Shown here: positions 10,415-20,453 of the stretch, piece by piece
Numbering within the stretch: position 1 is the first letter of the stretch
Layout: each line of letters opens with the position of its first letter
Assembly (NCBI GenBank): GCA_964035575.1
Contig: OZ037861.1
Location: 930,001 to 994,000 of the forward strand
From: Rhynchopus sp. YZ270_cl-10
Lineage: Eukaryota > Euglenozoa > Diplonemea > Diplonemida > Diplonemidae
Length of the DNA stretch: 64,000 nt
Reading direction: 5' to 3'
The notes under the pieces: model-generated
Told to the model about the DNA's origin: nothing
Seen by the model: the letters and a program-made list of their open reading frames with translations, nothing else
The model's database searches: none
Program-made: the position numbers and the translations under genes

Positions 10415-10600
10415 TCCAGGCTGTACCTCAATTTTTTTTTGCCTGCGGCGCCATTTTCCCTTTTTTGCTCCGCAAAAAAGGGTTAGGACCATAATAGGTG
10501 TGTGACTATGTGCTGTAAAAAAGATAGATTTTTACACTGTACCCTAATTTTTTTTCGCCTGCGGCGCCATTTGTTTGATTTTTTTTTTGCTCCGCAAAAA
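10415..10600 (-). repeat. Dispersed GC-palindrome repeat, copy 2
   Basis: Same two-module layout as the copy at 9107-9282, including the preceding CCAGGCTGTACCT and the middle TTTTTACACTGTACCCTAA. Copies 1 and 2 are head to tail about 1.3 kb apart. Confidence 0.8.
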
Positions 10601-11000
10601 TCCCTATGTTCCCAATGTCCCTGGTCAGCAGCGCTGAGAAATTTTGGGCACAAAAACAAGCTGACCCCCCAATCTTCCAACGACAGTAACATTTATGTCA
10701 ACAATTTTTAGAAATGATGCGTACCGTGGCTTCGCTTGGGTGTCATGCCTGCCATGACTGCCGTTTATTTTGTAAATGTACTGGTGCAAATATCAATGAA
10801 GTGCCGAACTCCGAGAAATTCTCACATTCCGCCGGAGGCCCCCAACTTGAGCTAAGGTGGGGACCCGGGCGCGCGAAGCGCGCCCGGGCTCGCCACACCT
10901 ATACAAAAACCCGCAAAACCGCAAAATCTCACCTATTTTCAGAGTTAGGTGAGATGCTGGGAAACACTGATTTATCAAAAAAAAAAACAAGAAAATAATA

Positions 11001-11053
11001 TAGTGGAGTTCATCCTCGGGTGTCTACACTAATCCAACCAAGTTTTCAAAAAG
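11001..11053. repeat. SINE-like dispersed repeat (TTCATCCTCGGG family), copy a
   Basis: Contains ATAGTGGAGTTCATCCTCGG, then GTGTCTACACTAAT and CCAACCAAGTTTTCA, between A-rich flanks. Other copies: 16086-16134, 29549-29600 and one split by an insertion at 31151-31740. Weaker relatives are near 12243 and 11771. Confidence 0.75.
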
Positions 11054-11770
11054 AAATAGGAAAAAATCGGGAACGGTTCTTCTTTTTTTTCTCGCTCGTT
11101 CGCTCTCTCTCTCTTTTTGAAAAGAAAGTAAATAAAATTTAGCCGATGGTGACCAACGGTGACGGCGACTAAGCACAGAGATGCTTGGGAACATCGCACC
11201 TCCCCTTTAGCTTTTTACTTTTAGACGCATAGTGTAAAGTACAGCTTTACATCTTTCCACCCTTTTTGTTTCGCCCCCTTTCCCCCCCTCAAATTTCCCC
11301 TCTTTTTTTTGCCCAACCCGGACCCTACATCACGCAGACTTTAATGAACCTTGTATCTCTAATGATCACCGTTCATCTGCAAACAACAACAAAAACAAAT
11401 TCACGACTTACCCCTCCCCATACCTGCACAGTGGTGTCTTCACACAGAGGCATAAAGGGGGGGATGAGTGGAAGCGGGGAATAGCACATATCAGATGTAA
11501 ACCACGAAAAATGGATGTCATGGTTGTCACCTCGGTGCAGCCAGATGATCATGTACCCGAGGTGCACATGAACGCCAAAAAAAAAGGGGTTTTTGAAGCT
11601 GATTTGGCGCCTAGAGATGTAAAAGGGAATCATAGTATTGGCCTTATCGGTTTAGAAATGGTACTGTGTGGGAAAAAAGGGTTTCCAATCGTGCACAGCT
11701 TTTTTCGGCAAAAAAAAACAATAATAAAAGCCAAAGCCAAAATACAGAGAGAACCAACCATTTTTTTTTT

Positions 11771-11842
11771 TTGTGCTTTCATCCGGGGGCTGGCATCGTA
11801 CGTTGGGTCAGTCGGAGGTGTGCATGCATCAACAACTACAGT
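11771..11842. repeat. Repeat fragment shared with 28557-28630
   Basis: GTGCTTTCATCCGGGGGCTG followed by GGTCAGTCGGAGGTG and GCATCAACAACTACA is closely matched inside the 28.4 kb insertion. It looks like a longer form of the TTCATCCTCGGG repeat. Confidence 0.7.
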
Positions 11843-12840
11843 TTTTTTTTTCCCGTTTTATCCTTCTTTTATTAACCCTCCCTACAATGCAGTGGACATT
11901 TCTTGCAGTCATCGAAAACGCTAATTGTGGTGCTCAGATGGTGGGCACATCTCTGACAAGCATTTTTTAGATGAAGAAAAGTTGTCTGCTGTTTGCTTTG
12001 TACCTAGCCTGGGGTGTGCGTTGCAAAAACAAAAAACAACAAAAAAACCAATCAACATTCGTTCCTTTTTTGAGGTACACTGTCACGAGAGGGCTTTGTA
12101 TTCCATTCATTGTGGGGGGTTTGCGGGTTGAAAGTCTCTGAGATTCGATAACCACGCGGAGAACCAGTACCCTGCGACTGCCAGTGTACCGTACAGTGAG
12201 GTGTGTTTTCACTGTTAACTTCTCTTTTTTTTTGGGGGGGAAAGCGTTCATCCTCATCGGGGTCGGCACTAATAAAATCAAATTTTCAAAAATAAAAAAC
12301 CACCGAAGAACAGCGCAAAAAAAAAAAAAAGAAAACAAAAAAGTACGAAGCTTTCTTACAGCTAAATAAGCAAAAAGTCTCTCTTTATAAAGAGTTAGCG
12401 AATGCCAACAACTCTGAACGGCCGCCATCTTTCTTCACATCCAGACTACGTGTCTGCAACCGGGTCTATACGAGTCCGAATGGACTGGCGGGCGTAACAC
12501 TTCGAGGAGCCTTGTTGTTCCGAGGGTTTGAGCCTTATGGCCAGTACCTACGGTTCGCCCAGTCAGCTTGCTGGCTGGGCTTACGGGTGTGCTTGGGTAT
12601 GTCTTGTGTATCCTCTCCTCTGTGCGGCGTAACACTTTCGAGGAGCCTTGTTTGTGAACCGCCCCCGTTCTCTTACGGTACGGAACACCCACCCATTGTA
12701 TGAGCTTCGACTTGAGATGCGTTTTTAGCGTGTTTCAACTGTTCCTTACCCCCCCCACGCACAACACTTTTCCCAATTATCTCCAACCCTTCACGCCTCC
12801 TTCCCAGAATATTTTACACCCCCTAAATTTCCTCCTTATT

Positions 12841-12865
12841 TTTGTCTATTTTTTCACTTCTTCAG
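12841..12865 (+). promoter_or_regulatory. Predicted spliced-leader acceptor
   Basis: A pyrimidine run (TTTTTTCACTTCTTCAG) ends in CAG only three bases before the ATG of the next gene. Inferred from pattern and position only. Confidence 0.45.
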
Positions 12866-12868
12866 AAA

Positions 12869-13759
12869 ATGGCCACCGTCTGCACCAAGCACAAACCCGG
12901 TGTACAGTTCAGTCTTGACAAAGGTGGGGTCCACGAAGCCGAAATTCCCGTACGTTATTCTCGCCTGGATAAAGACTCCCATAGTGTCATGCTTGGTGCC
13001 TCGCGGGATGAGGGGAGGTTTACGACACTGAACGGCTTGGACTATGGCATGAAACACAAAGACAAAATCGAAGAGATGCAGGCAAAGGAGAACCAGCGCC
13101 GCAGAATCACCGACATGAACCGCAAACATTTCATCTTCGGTCATGCGGAGCCTACTATGCAGTCTGAAGTCCGCGGGTCTCTCCTCCCCCCTTCCCATGC
13201 TGCCTTAACTAGCAGAGAAATCCGCCCCATCGGAGGCCCCAATAACAAAGGGGCCAGCTGTCTATACATAAGCGGGAAGGATGTGGACCAATGGACGTCT
13301 GGAATGAACAGTACCAGTCGCAGTGATTTTACGAAGACGAAGCAGACCGATTCGGAGTGGGACACGAAACAGCATACGCGGGCTATGCGGAAGGCGCATT
13401 TTAACATTGGGGTGGAAGAGGCGGATTGGCAGTCGACCTCACAGAAGGACTTCAACGCCCCGCGGGGGGATGGGCAGTTGCAGTCGGCAGCGCCTTCCAG
13501 GATCTCTTCCGTGCCGTTGGCATATGGGAGGAGGTGTACCCCGGAAACGCACCGTACGACGCACGGCATGTACGGTGTGACAACAGGGGGGCCGCAAGAG
13601 ACGGTGCGCAACCCTGATGCGGCAAACATAGGTCGCAAGTCGAACATGGTGCTCGGATATGATGCGCAAGACTTTCAAACAGAAAGCAGAAATGTGTTCC
13701 AGGAAAATAGGTCTGTTTTTTTTTTTTTTTTTTTTAGTGCACAACAGGCTCTCCGCTAG
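12869..13759 (+). CDS. Axonemal SAXO/TEX45-like protein, C-terminus altered by a MITE
   Basis: The protein is 296 aa from ATG 12869 (MATVCTKHKPG). The sequence is rich in spaced motifs such as SRSDFT, AHFNIGVEEADWQSTSQKDF and MVLGYDAQDFQTES: aromatic/acidic repeats with S/T-x-x-x-F/Y, typical of flagellar microtubule-associated proteins of the SAXO or TEX45 kind. I assign it by pattern, not alignment. After NVFQENR the frame runs into a poly-T tract (poly-Phe), and the last codons and the stop lie within the left terminal repeat of a 310-bp MITE. The native C-terminus is therefore probably lost or displaced. A 28-bp GT...AG stretch there could be spliced in the same frame and would end with the same residues. 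Its presence implies a flagellated cell. Confidence 0.65.
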   Translation: MATVCTKHKPGVQFSLDKGGVHEAEIPVRYSRLDKDSHSVMLGASRDEGRFTTLNGLDYGMKHKDKIEEMQAKENQRRRITDMNRKHFIFGHAEPTMQSEVRGSLLPPSHAALTSREIRPIGGPNNKGASCLYISGKDVDQWTSGMNSTSRSDFTKTKQTDSEWDTKQHTRAMRKAHFNIGVEEADWQSTSQKDFNAPRGDGQLQSAAPSRISSVPLAYGRRCTPETHRTTHGMYGVTTGGPQETVRNPDAANIGRKSNMVLGYDAQDFQTESRNVFQENRSVFFFFFFSAQQALR

Positions 13760-14046
13760 GATTTCCGATTTTGAAAATATTCTGTTGATGGTCCACGTTG
13801 GTGGGGTACATGCTTGCGCCGCAGGCGCACGGTACGCAACTTTTTTTTTACCAACGCCCGATTTTGGCTTTTTTGGGACGTTTGAGCACTCACCTCTCCA
13901 TATCTTCTTGTCCTGAGCTTTTTTGACAGGTAGAACGGGTCTGAACCACTCAGCAGAACTTTTTTTTTTTTCTTTTTTTCCCCATTTTCAAAAAGTTCTG
14001 TTGACAATCAACAGAACTTTAGTACCTAGCGGAGGGCCTGGTGCAC
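13737..14046. mobile_element. 310-bp MITE at the end of the axonemal gene
   Basis: Left end GTGCACAACAGGCTCTCCGC and right end CTAGCGGAGGGCCTGGTGCAC are imperfect inverted repeats of ~22-24 bp. A second inner inverted pair (TTCTGTTGA) is also present. The interior is AT-rich without coding potential and includes an inverted piece of the CGCCGCAGGCGCACGGTACG repeat. It lies directly downstream of a 20-base T run. The left repeat supplies a TAG stop in the frame of the preceding gene. Confidence 0.7.
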
Positions 14047-14410
14047 AAAAAACAGGGTAGTAGCTTGAAAGGTGCACTTTTCAAATGTTGCTGGTTTGCT
14101 GGTTTAGAAAAATTTTTCCCAGGTTGAAAGCGGTCGTCGCGCGCTTCGCGCGCGCCTCCCTGCCAACCGCAGAGTGGAGAGGCAAAGGGTAAATTTTGCG
14201 AGACAACAAAGAAAATGGAATATAATCCTGTGTTAACAGAGCTTGGTCTTGCACCTTACGTTCCACTAACCGTACAAAGCCAATACGTCTTCCAGAAGCT
14301 GTTACAACGGTGGGTCATTTTGAAAAAATGGTCAACTTTTTGCAGCTTTGGTCAAGTTGCATTTGTGGCTGCAAAATGCAAGGGGGTTCCCTACGACATT
14401 GGAAACTCTA

Positions 14411-14530
14411 TTTTTTGCGGAGCAAAAAAATAATATAAAGTGGCGCCGCAGGCGAAAAAAAATTAGGTATAGTGCAAAATATGCAGCTTTTTACACCACA
14501 GAGTCACTCAATGAACCCTTTTTAGGGGTT
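14411..14530 (+). repeat. Dispersed GC-palindrome repeat, copy 3
   Basis: Forward copy: TTTTTTGCGGAGCAAAAAAA, TGGCGCCGCAGGCG, then the ACACCACAGAGTCACTCAAT middle piece. The distal module is missing. Confidence 0.75.
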
Positions 14531-16085
14531 CGCTTACGTGTGAGGCTTTCTCTTCTGTGAGTAAGAAAGTGGTGCGGGGGCGACGAATAACTGAATCCCG
14601 AATCCCACATTTTTTTTTTATTTTTCCCCAAACCAGTAAACCAGCTTGTTCTGGTTTTGAAACCAGCAAAAGTACCCAAGCTATTTCCCTGACAAAAAAT
14701 ATCCTCCCCTGATTCGTTTTTTCGTTTTAATGTGTGAAGATAGCTATTGGCTGTGGTATTGCGCGGGGTGAATTTTTTATGATGACAAATACTTTTGTGA
14801 GAAATGATTCAAATGTAAATAAAAGTGTTGGCACCCCGAGAATGTTCGACACCATATTTACTACACCGTCGACGAATTTTCATTTATTGGTGCTACTGAA
14901 AACCCCATTTTGCGTACTTGTTGCGTACTTGCTGCGCACTTTGTGCACGGAAAAAAAAAAATACAGGAATACCCTATATTGCGTAGTTGTTGCGTACTTG
15001 GTATTTTTTATTTCAGGAGCACCATTTATCCTATTTTTCACGACTGTCTACACACCTACCACTACAGATACATCACGTCGCCTACGAAGTGAAGCTGAGA
15101 AGGGGGGAAAGAAGGGTTACGTTGTTTGCAATCAGGTAGGCAGTTCGGAGCGACGAGTACGACCACCCCCCCTTTTTCTTTTTTTTTACGCACACTACTT
15201 TGTGAGCGGAAGGTGTCACGTCGTTCACTCACCCAACCGTGCTCCGCAACACCACCACCCAACAGGTGATTTTTAGTGTGTGTGGAAGCGTCAACGCATC
15301 AAACAACTACAAGAAGGGGGGTGAGGGAACGACAAGTGACACATTTTTTCGTTTCTTTTCTTTTTCTTTTTGTATTGAAAAACCCCCTGCGCAGGGAGAC
15401 AGTCGATTTTCTGTTTTTCTTCTTCCAGATTAACGATTGGTCACAAGACAAAAGGTGGCCAAGCACGAGAGAGATTTAGGTTCATCTTCGAATTTTTTCT
15501 TTGTATCTCATTGAGTCAAATACTTTCAATTCTGTGAACTGAAAGTATATGAATCTAATTGTACCATTGGTGCGGCTGAATGGGTGGGGCGCAAAAAGTG
15601 CGCAGTGTGAATCACCCTTTCATCCAAAGTAACCATTTTTACTGCTTTTTTTATTATTCCCAAACCCCTAATCGAGGCCTGCAAAGATTTAATCCCCTAC
15701 TTACTTGGGGCTGATTTTGTATAGTTTGGCGTGTGCATGCTCGGAGGATGGAGTGTGGAGTGGAAAAAATTCCTGGTTGCTACACATTGTTCCGAGTTTT
15801 TCAAAAGAACAGTGGAGATTGCACAAACTGTGGCAACACAACCAAGGCAACCGAGGCCTGGTCGCAAACGCGAGTTTTTCTGGAAGCGCAGGAAAAATGA
15901 CTGGGGAGTGTTGGTGGCTCCGTGACGCCACAGAGCCGGCACACTCGCTGAGTGCCTCACAAAACCTCAAATTTATTCCGCTTTGTTTTATTTATTGTCT
16001 TCACGCTTTATCGATGTTGTTCGGTTGGGAATAAAAACTACACTACTCCAATAATTTATCAAAAATAAAGAAAGAAGATAAAGAA
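14531..16085. other. AT-rich spacer without gene
   Basis: A 180-codon open frame (14734-15276) has low-complexity, hydrophobic composition and includes a TTGCGTACTTG microrepeat; I do not accept it. A copy of the AGTGGAGATTGCACAAACTG repeat lies at ~15811-15850. Nothing else is recognised. Confidence 0.5.
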
Positions 16086-16134
16086 ATAGTGGAGTTCATC
16101 CTCGGGTGTCTGCACTAATACAACCAAGTTTTCA
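16086..16134. repeat. SINE-like dispersed repeat, copy b
   Basis: ATAGTGGAGTTCATCCTCGG, then GTGTCTGCACTAATACAACC and AAGTTTTCA. Differs from copy a at only a few positions. Confidence 0.75.
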
Positions 16135-16589
16135 TCAAAGAAAAAAAGGTGAAGAAGTGATTTGTCGGCACAGCAACAACAGTTTCTTTACAGAATTCTA
16201 GCTTTATTGTGCAAAAAGGGGATTCATATTTATTTTATTTTTGCAAAATAAAGGAGCATAACAATGAAAGAAAATCTGGGAGGGGTAAACCCGTGTTTTA
16301 TTTTCCCCCCTGTTCTCCCCCCTGTCTGCTCCCAGGTCTTTCCCGAACCCATCCGCTCTGTTAGTTGGTGCCGAAGAAGGCGAGGCTTAGGTGCATCTTA
16401 TTCTTATATAAACTGTGCTGTTGCAGAGCGGCAAGTGTACAGCACGAAATGGATGTAGGACTGCCTGGTTGGGTGTCCACCCCGGTACAGCACTCATTGT
16501 ACCAATGGTACACTGTCACGAGACCCAGCGTTCCGAGCCCGCATTTAAAAAGAAACGTTTCAAGTCACACCTCAACTTTAGTTTTTTTT

Positions 16590-16622
16590 CGCCGGTTGCA
16601 ACACATTTCGTCGCTTTTTCAG
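16590..16622 (+). promoter_or_regulatory. Predicted spliced-leader acceptor of NTPase copy 1
   Basis: TCGTCGCTTTTTCAG ends at 16622, 52 bp before the ATG. The same leader with the same CAG is found near 23788, upstream of the second gene copy, which supports its importance. Confidence 0.45.
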
Positions 16623-16674
16623 GGAAGTTTACACAAAAAGAATAAAACAAGATTGTAAAGCATTTCTCTCTGCT

Positions 16675-18152
16675 ATGGCTACACACTCACGATTCTCACG
16701 GAATGTTACCGGGGCACTGTTGGGAGCGTTGGGCAGTGCTCCTCTGTGGTTCCCTCAAACGTCCTTGTACCTTGACTTGAAGACAGCCTGGGTTGTGGCA
16801 ACCTCGTACAACCCGGATATGCCGAGCAACTACATTGCGAGGAAGGGCGATGAGGCACTGAAGGATGCTGTGCACTCTCTCCTGGGCGTGAACAGCAAGG
16901 GGAGTCTCTTTGTGACAGGCGAGGCTGGCTCGGGGAAAACTACACAAATGCAGCACATTCTGAAGCGCGAGGTCAAGGAGGGGGTCATCTGCGTTCGGGT
17001 GGATTTGGACTCCACTTCTGACGTGCGGGGCGCTATTGAAAGTGCGGTGCTGGAGCAATTTGGCGAGAAGTGCCTCATGCACAAGATGGCACCTGACGGG
17101 TTTAGCGACTTCATGCAGAGAGCCGCTTGGGTGCGGCAGTTCTTCAAGTGGCAGAAGTCACACCCACTGATCGTGTACGTGATACTGGAAAGCAAGGCTG
17201 AGACTGAGTATGATTACTGGACCTTGGAGCGCATCGGGAGGGATGGGGCACGATCGTGGGCGCACGATCTATCGTGGTTAAACATTGGGAACGCTATCAT
17301 CGAATTCCCGCACACAGTAATGGCTCGCTATTGCTCTAGAGTGTTCCATGTGCAAGACATGACAGAGAGCGAGTTCCTTGCCATTGGGCAGCAGGTGCTC
17401 CGCACGAAGGACCCTCAAGGCCTTGTGCTCCCGTATCTGCAGCACCACCACGACTGGTTAGGGGGGCAAACAAAGACGCTTGCCGCGTTGGCTGACGGGG
17501 CAAGGGCGAAGAGTATGTACAGTGCTGTGCAAAGCCACAACACCCTTTGCCGATTGTAAAGACTTTGGAGTGCAATTCTATTTGCAACACATTTTTCGAA
17601 GGTGGCTGTACTGTGAGGGCAATGGTCATCTCGATACACTTTTCTTCTTTGTGTGGTAGTTTTTCTTTTTTTGGCGTATTATTCATGTACAACGCTGCTG
17701 CTTCGGAGTGTGCACAAAACTCTTTATGCTAACAACTTTCATCACAGTTGAGACTGCCACACCTGAAACGAAGGAGGCAGTCCTGGAGGAACTGAAGGCA
17801 GGTATGTTGTCCTTTGTGCCCTCTGCCACCCTCCTGCACAGGGATTCACGACAGCTATGCCAGAGCATGCAAAAGCCTGGACACAGATCCAGAACTGCCG
17901 CTGTTGAAAGAGATTGCAAACAACGGTGCAAAGGGATTCAAATCCGACCACCGATCATGGAACGGCGTATCCAGGTTGATTGAACGCGGCTCGAGCTCGA
18001 CAGTGGTCAGAGAATCAAGTTCCGAAATAACCAAAATCCAGCACTACCCTCACGCGCTGTACCTACACGGTGTGAAGGGACCAAATGAGCCGAATGTGGA
18101 GCAAAAAATTAAGGAAGTGAAGGAGAAGTTTGGGCTTGTGAACTCTGCTTAA
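16675..18152 (+). CDS. P-loop NTPase, copy 1 (three exons)
   Basis: Exons 16675-17512, 17748-17801 and 17842-18152 give 400 aa. Both introns are GT-AG (donor GTATGT each time; 235 and 40 bp) and the phases match exactly. Without splicing of intron 1 the frame would end at 17559 with a 294-aa product. Residues 82-89 are the Walker A motif GEAGSGKT. A hydrophobic strand ending in an acid (PLIVYVILE) is a Walker B candidate. A later LGGQTKTLAALADG segment resembles the sensor/lid part of STAND or retrotransposon-hot-spot (RHS) type ATPases. There is no signal peptide and no membrane span. I call it an AAA/STAND-like ATPase of unknown role. A near-identical second copy lies 10 kb downstream. Confidence 0.75.
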
Positions 18153-18632
18153 ACTATTGGGGAACGTGTGAAAACACCTTCTTTTTTGTGGTCTTTTTTG
18201 TCTTTTCTGTTTTGTTTTTTTTGGGACGTGACACTTGTGACATATAGTGTGATCTGGGTGAGGAAGCGTTCCAACTTTTCAATATCTCCCCATTGTTCTA
18301 TTCGCGATTTTTCCCACCCCCGTTTTTAAAATCAACAGAGTGTGTACGTTGAGATTTTTAATCTGTATTTTGTATTTATTACAACGACAACACGACTAAG
18401 TACGACCTACCTCTGTACCGTCTGCAGTACAGAGGCTTCGGATGACATTGAGTATTGGAAAGTGATTGCTGAGACAAAAGGGAAAAATAACTCAGATACC
18501 CAAGTTTTCGAGAAGCACGAATAGATGATAAGTATGATGATAAGGAAATACGCACATAAGAAGAACTAATGGGCGGTTGTTTTTCTCTGGAAGCTGTTGT
18601 GTGAGTTGTCGAGAAAGTTGGCCAACTTGTTG
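18153..18632. repeat. Duplicated 3' flank of NTPase copy 1
   Basis: Matches 28640-29076 downstream of copy 2 almost exactly. It includes a 60-codon frame ending TKGKNNSDTQVFEKHE that is present in both, but length and context do not make it a convincing gene. Identity to copy 2 stops after GAGAAAGTTGGC. Confidence 0.8.
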
Positions 18633-18762
18633 TGGGGTTTATGATCGTACTCCTAGTGGTCAAAAGAAATCAAAATAAAAAACAATAACAACAAAGGGAG
18701 AGTGAGGGAGGAATCAGTTATCAATTGGCACCGTTAGTGCGAAATGTACGTGCGGGGAGGAG

Positions 18763-20450
18763 CTAGAGACCCTTCGCGTCGGCGCTGCGCACCCCCCCGA
18801 CACAGAAAGTCACGTTCTCTGCACACCGCGGTATGCGTGCGGACCCCGAGGATCTCTTCCTCGACCAAGAGTCCGCCGGCATCACCTCTGTCGAGATCCA
18901 CTCCACGTGCAACGTCATCTTCGCCGCCTGCAGTCCGGAGAAGATTCTGCGCAGGATGTCGTTGCCCAGACGAGTCTTGGTGTGTCCCTTTTGCAGGACG
19001 AGTCGCACCGCATCGTTATCGACCCACAGGAGCACGGACGGCCACCCGCTCCGGCCAGCATACCGCAACGCCTTCTCTGCCGCCCACAGCTCAAGGTGGA
19101 ACATGTCTCCCGACAGGTACTCTCGCTCCCATGTACCCCATTCCGCCTGCGACAAAGGATCTCCCACTGTAGACGACACAAAACCCCAGCCCGTCGTCGA
19201 AGCGTCTGACCACACGGTCCCGGCAAAAACGGACAACGGCAGTGGAGGCGCGTGCAGCCATCTGTTCGGGGCGAGGTGAGCCTGTACGAGGCCCCTCACA
19301 TCGCGTCTGACCCCCTCCGGAAGACGCACCACCGCATTCCATCCGCACACATGGTCTGCAATACGCTTCGCCCACCTGCGGATGAATTGTATCGAGTCGC
19401 AGAAATGACATAGTTTAAGCTGCGCAACGTACGTAACCCGGAAGAGGACACCAAACATCGCCCACCACGCCAGCAACGTCGCCTCCTCCCTATCGCAAGA
19501 CGCCGTTAAGCTGGAGAGCGCCTTCTGCTTCCATGCCTCCGGAAAACGAAACGCAGCACACGGAACGTCCCACTCCAGACCGATGTACGACACACGCTGC
19601 GCGGGAGCCTGCATGCTCTTAGCTTCGTTGATCTCACCCTTGCAGTACGCAATCCTGTCTCGCACGTAAGCAGCGCGCGCGCGAACCTCGATCTCCGACG
19701 CACCGATCACAATCATATCGTCCAAGTACACCGCAGACCCAGAGGCCAACAGCTCCCCCAGAAACACCTCCGACGTGTTCTGCGCAATCCACGGGGCGTA
19801 GCTGAAGCCCATTGGCAGCCTGCACCACCGGTACCAAGTGTGTCCTACCCTCACGCAAAAGAACGCAGCCACGTCCGGAGAAAGGGGGAACTGGTGGAAG
19901 TATCCACGGAGATCAATGACGGTAGCCCAGCCTGCCTTGTGCGAGTCCATGGAGCGCGCCAAAGAAAAAGGTGACGGAAGAGACAGCTTTGGAGGCTTCG
20001 GCAGTCGGGTGTTCACCGGCCTACCATCCACAACAAGGCGCCTCACCAGCGGGTCAGCCTTAGGCACGTCGAAAATAGCAACTACGCCCCTCTTTCTATC
20101 GCACTCCCTGACCGGTGTCATCACCCCTGCCGCACAGCACTTCGCAACAAAACTCGGCTTGACGTCACTGCGGGGCCCCGGGAGCGGTACCCTCGAGGTA
20201 AGAGCCTCGGCGAAAGTCGCAGAGTCGGTGCACCACTTTAGAAAATCCCCTCTCTTACGGCTGCCGGCCAACCTGCGGACGCTCTGCAGACACAACGTAC
20301 CATGCGGGAAATCGTCCAGCCGCTCGCGCGAAGGAGGACGCAACAACCCCTGCGGCGCGCCTCTGTCCTCGATCGCATATCCGGTATCCGTCAGCACGTC
20401 GTAGTCCTCGGTGTCGTACACGTCCGGATACCCACCACCACACAGCAGCC
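18763..20450 (-). CDS. Reverse transcriptase-RNase H part of the retroelement
   Basis: The translated region shows RT motifs in order: VVDGRPVN, a DLRGYFHQF block, LPMGFSYAPW and the catalytic YLDDMIV. An RNase H-like domain follows, with TVWSDASTTGWGF, an acidic ELWAAEKAL helix and WVDNDAV. These are of DIRS/VIPER type. Its frame continues upstream, overlapping the recombinase in another frame; that extension is a Lys/Arg-rich shadow of the recombinase N-terminus. Copies the element RNA into DNA in related elements. Confidence 0.8.
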
Positions 20451-20453
20451 GCT

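Larger units (their letters stand above)
8518..12840. other. Repeat-rich spacer
   Basis: No gene is supported. The stretch holds poly-A and poly-T runs and several dispersed repeats, listed separately. At 12470-12690 the words GGCGTAACACTTTCGAGGAG and CTCTTACGGTACGG recur; the second recurs at ~28490. A short hairpin built on CCCAGTCAGC/GCTGGCTGGG lies near 12557-12582. Sequence at 8773-8815 (AGTGGAGATTGCACAAACTG) recurs at ~15811. Confidence 0.6.

Noticed and set aside
12557-12582. Possible tRNA-like hairpin near GGTTCGCCCAGTC
   Set aside because: No acceptor stem or anticodon arm can be built around it.
14734-15276. 180-codon + strand frame
   Set aside because: Hydrophobic low-complexity composition, microrepeat inside, no start context and no family resemblance.
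18342-18524. 60-codon frame ending VFEKHE, present in both NTPase units
   Set aside because: Conserved only because the region is duplicated; no acceptor in proper place and no similarity recognised.
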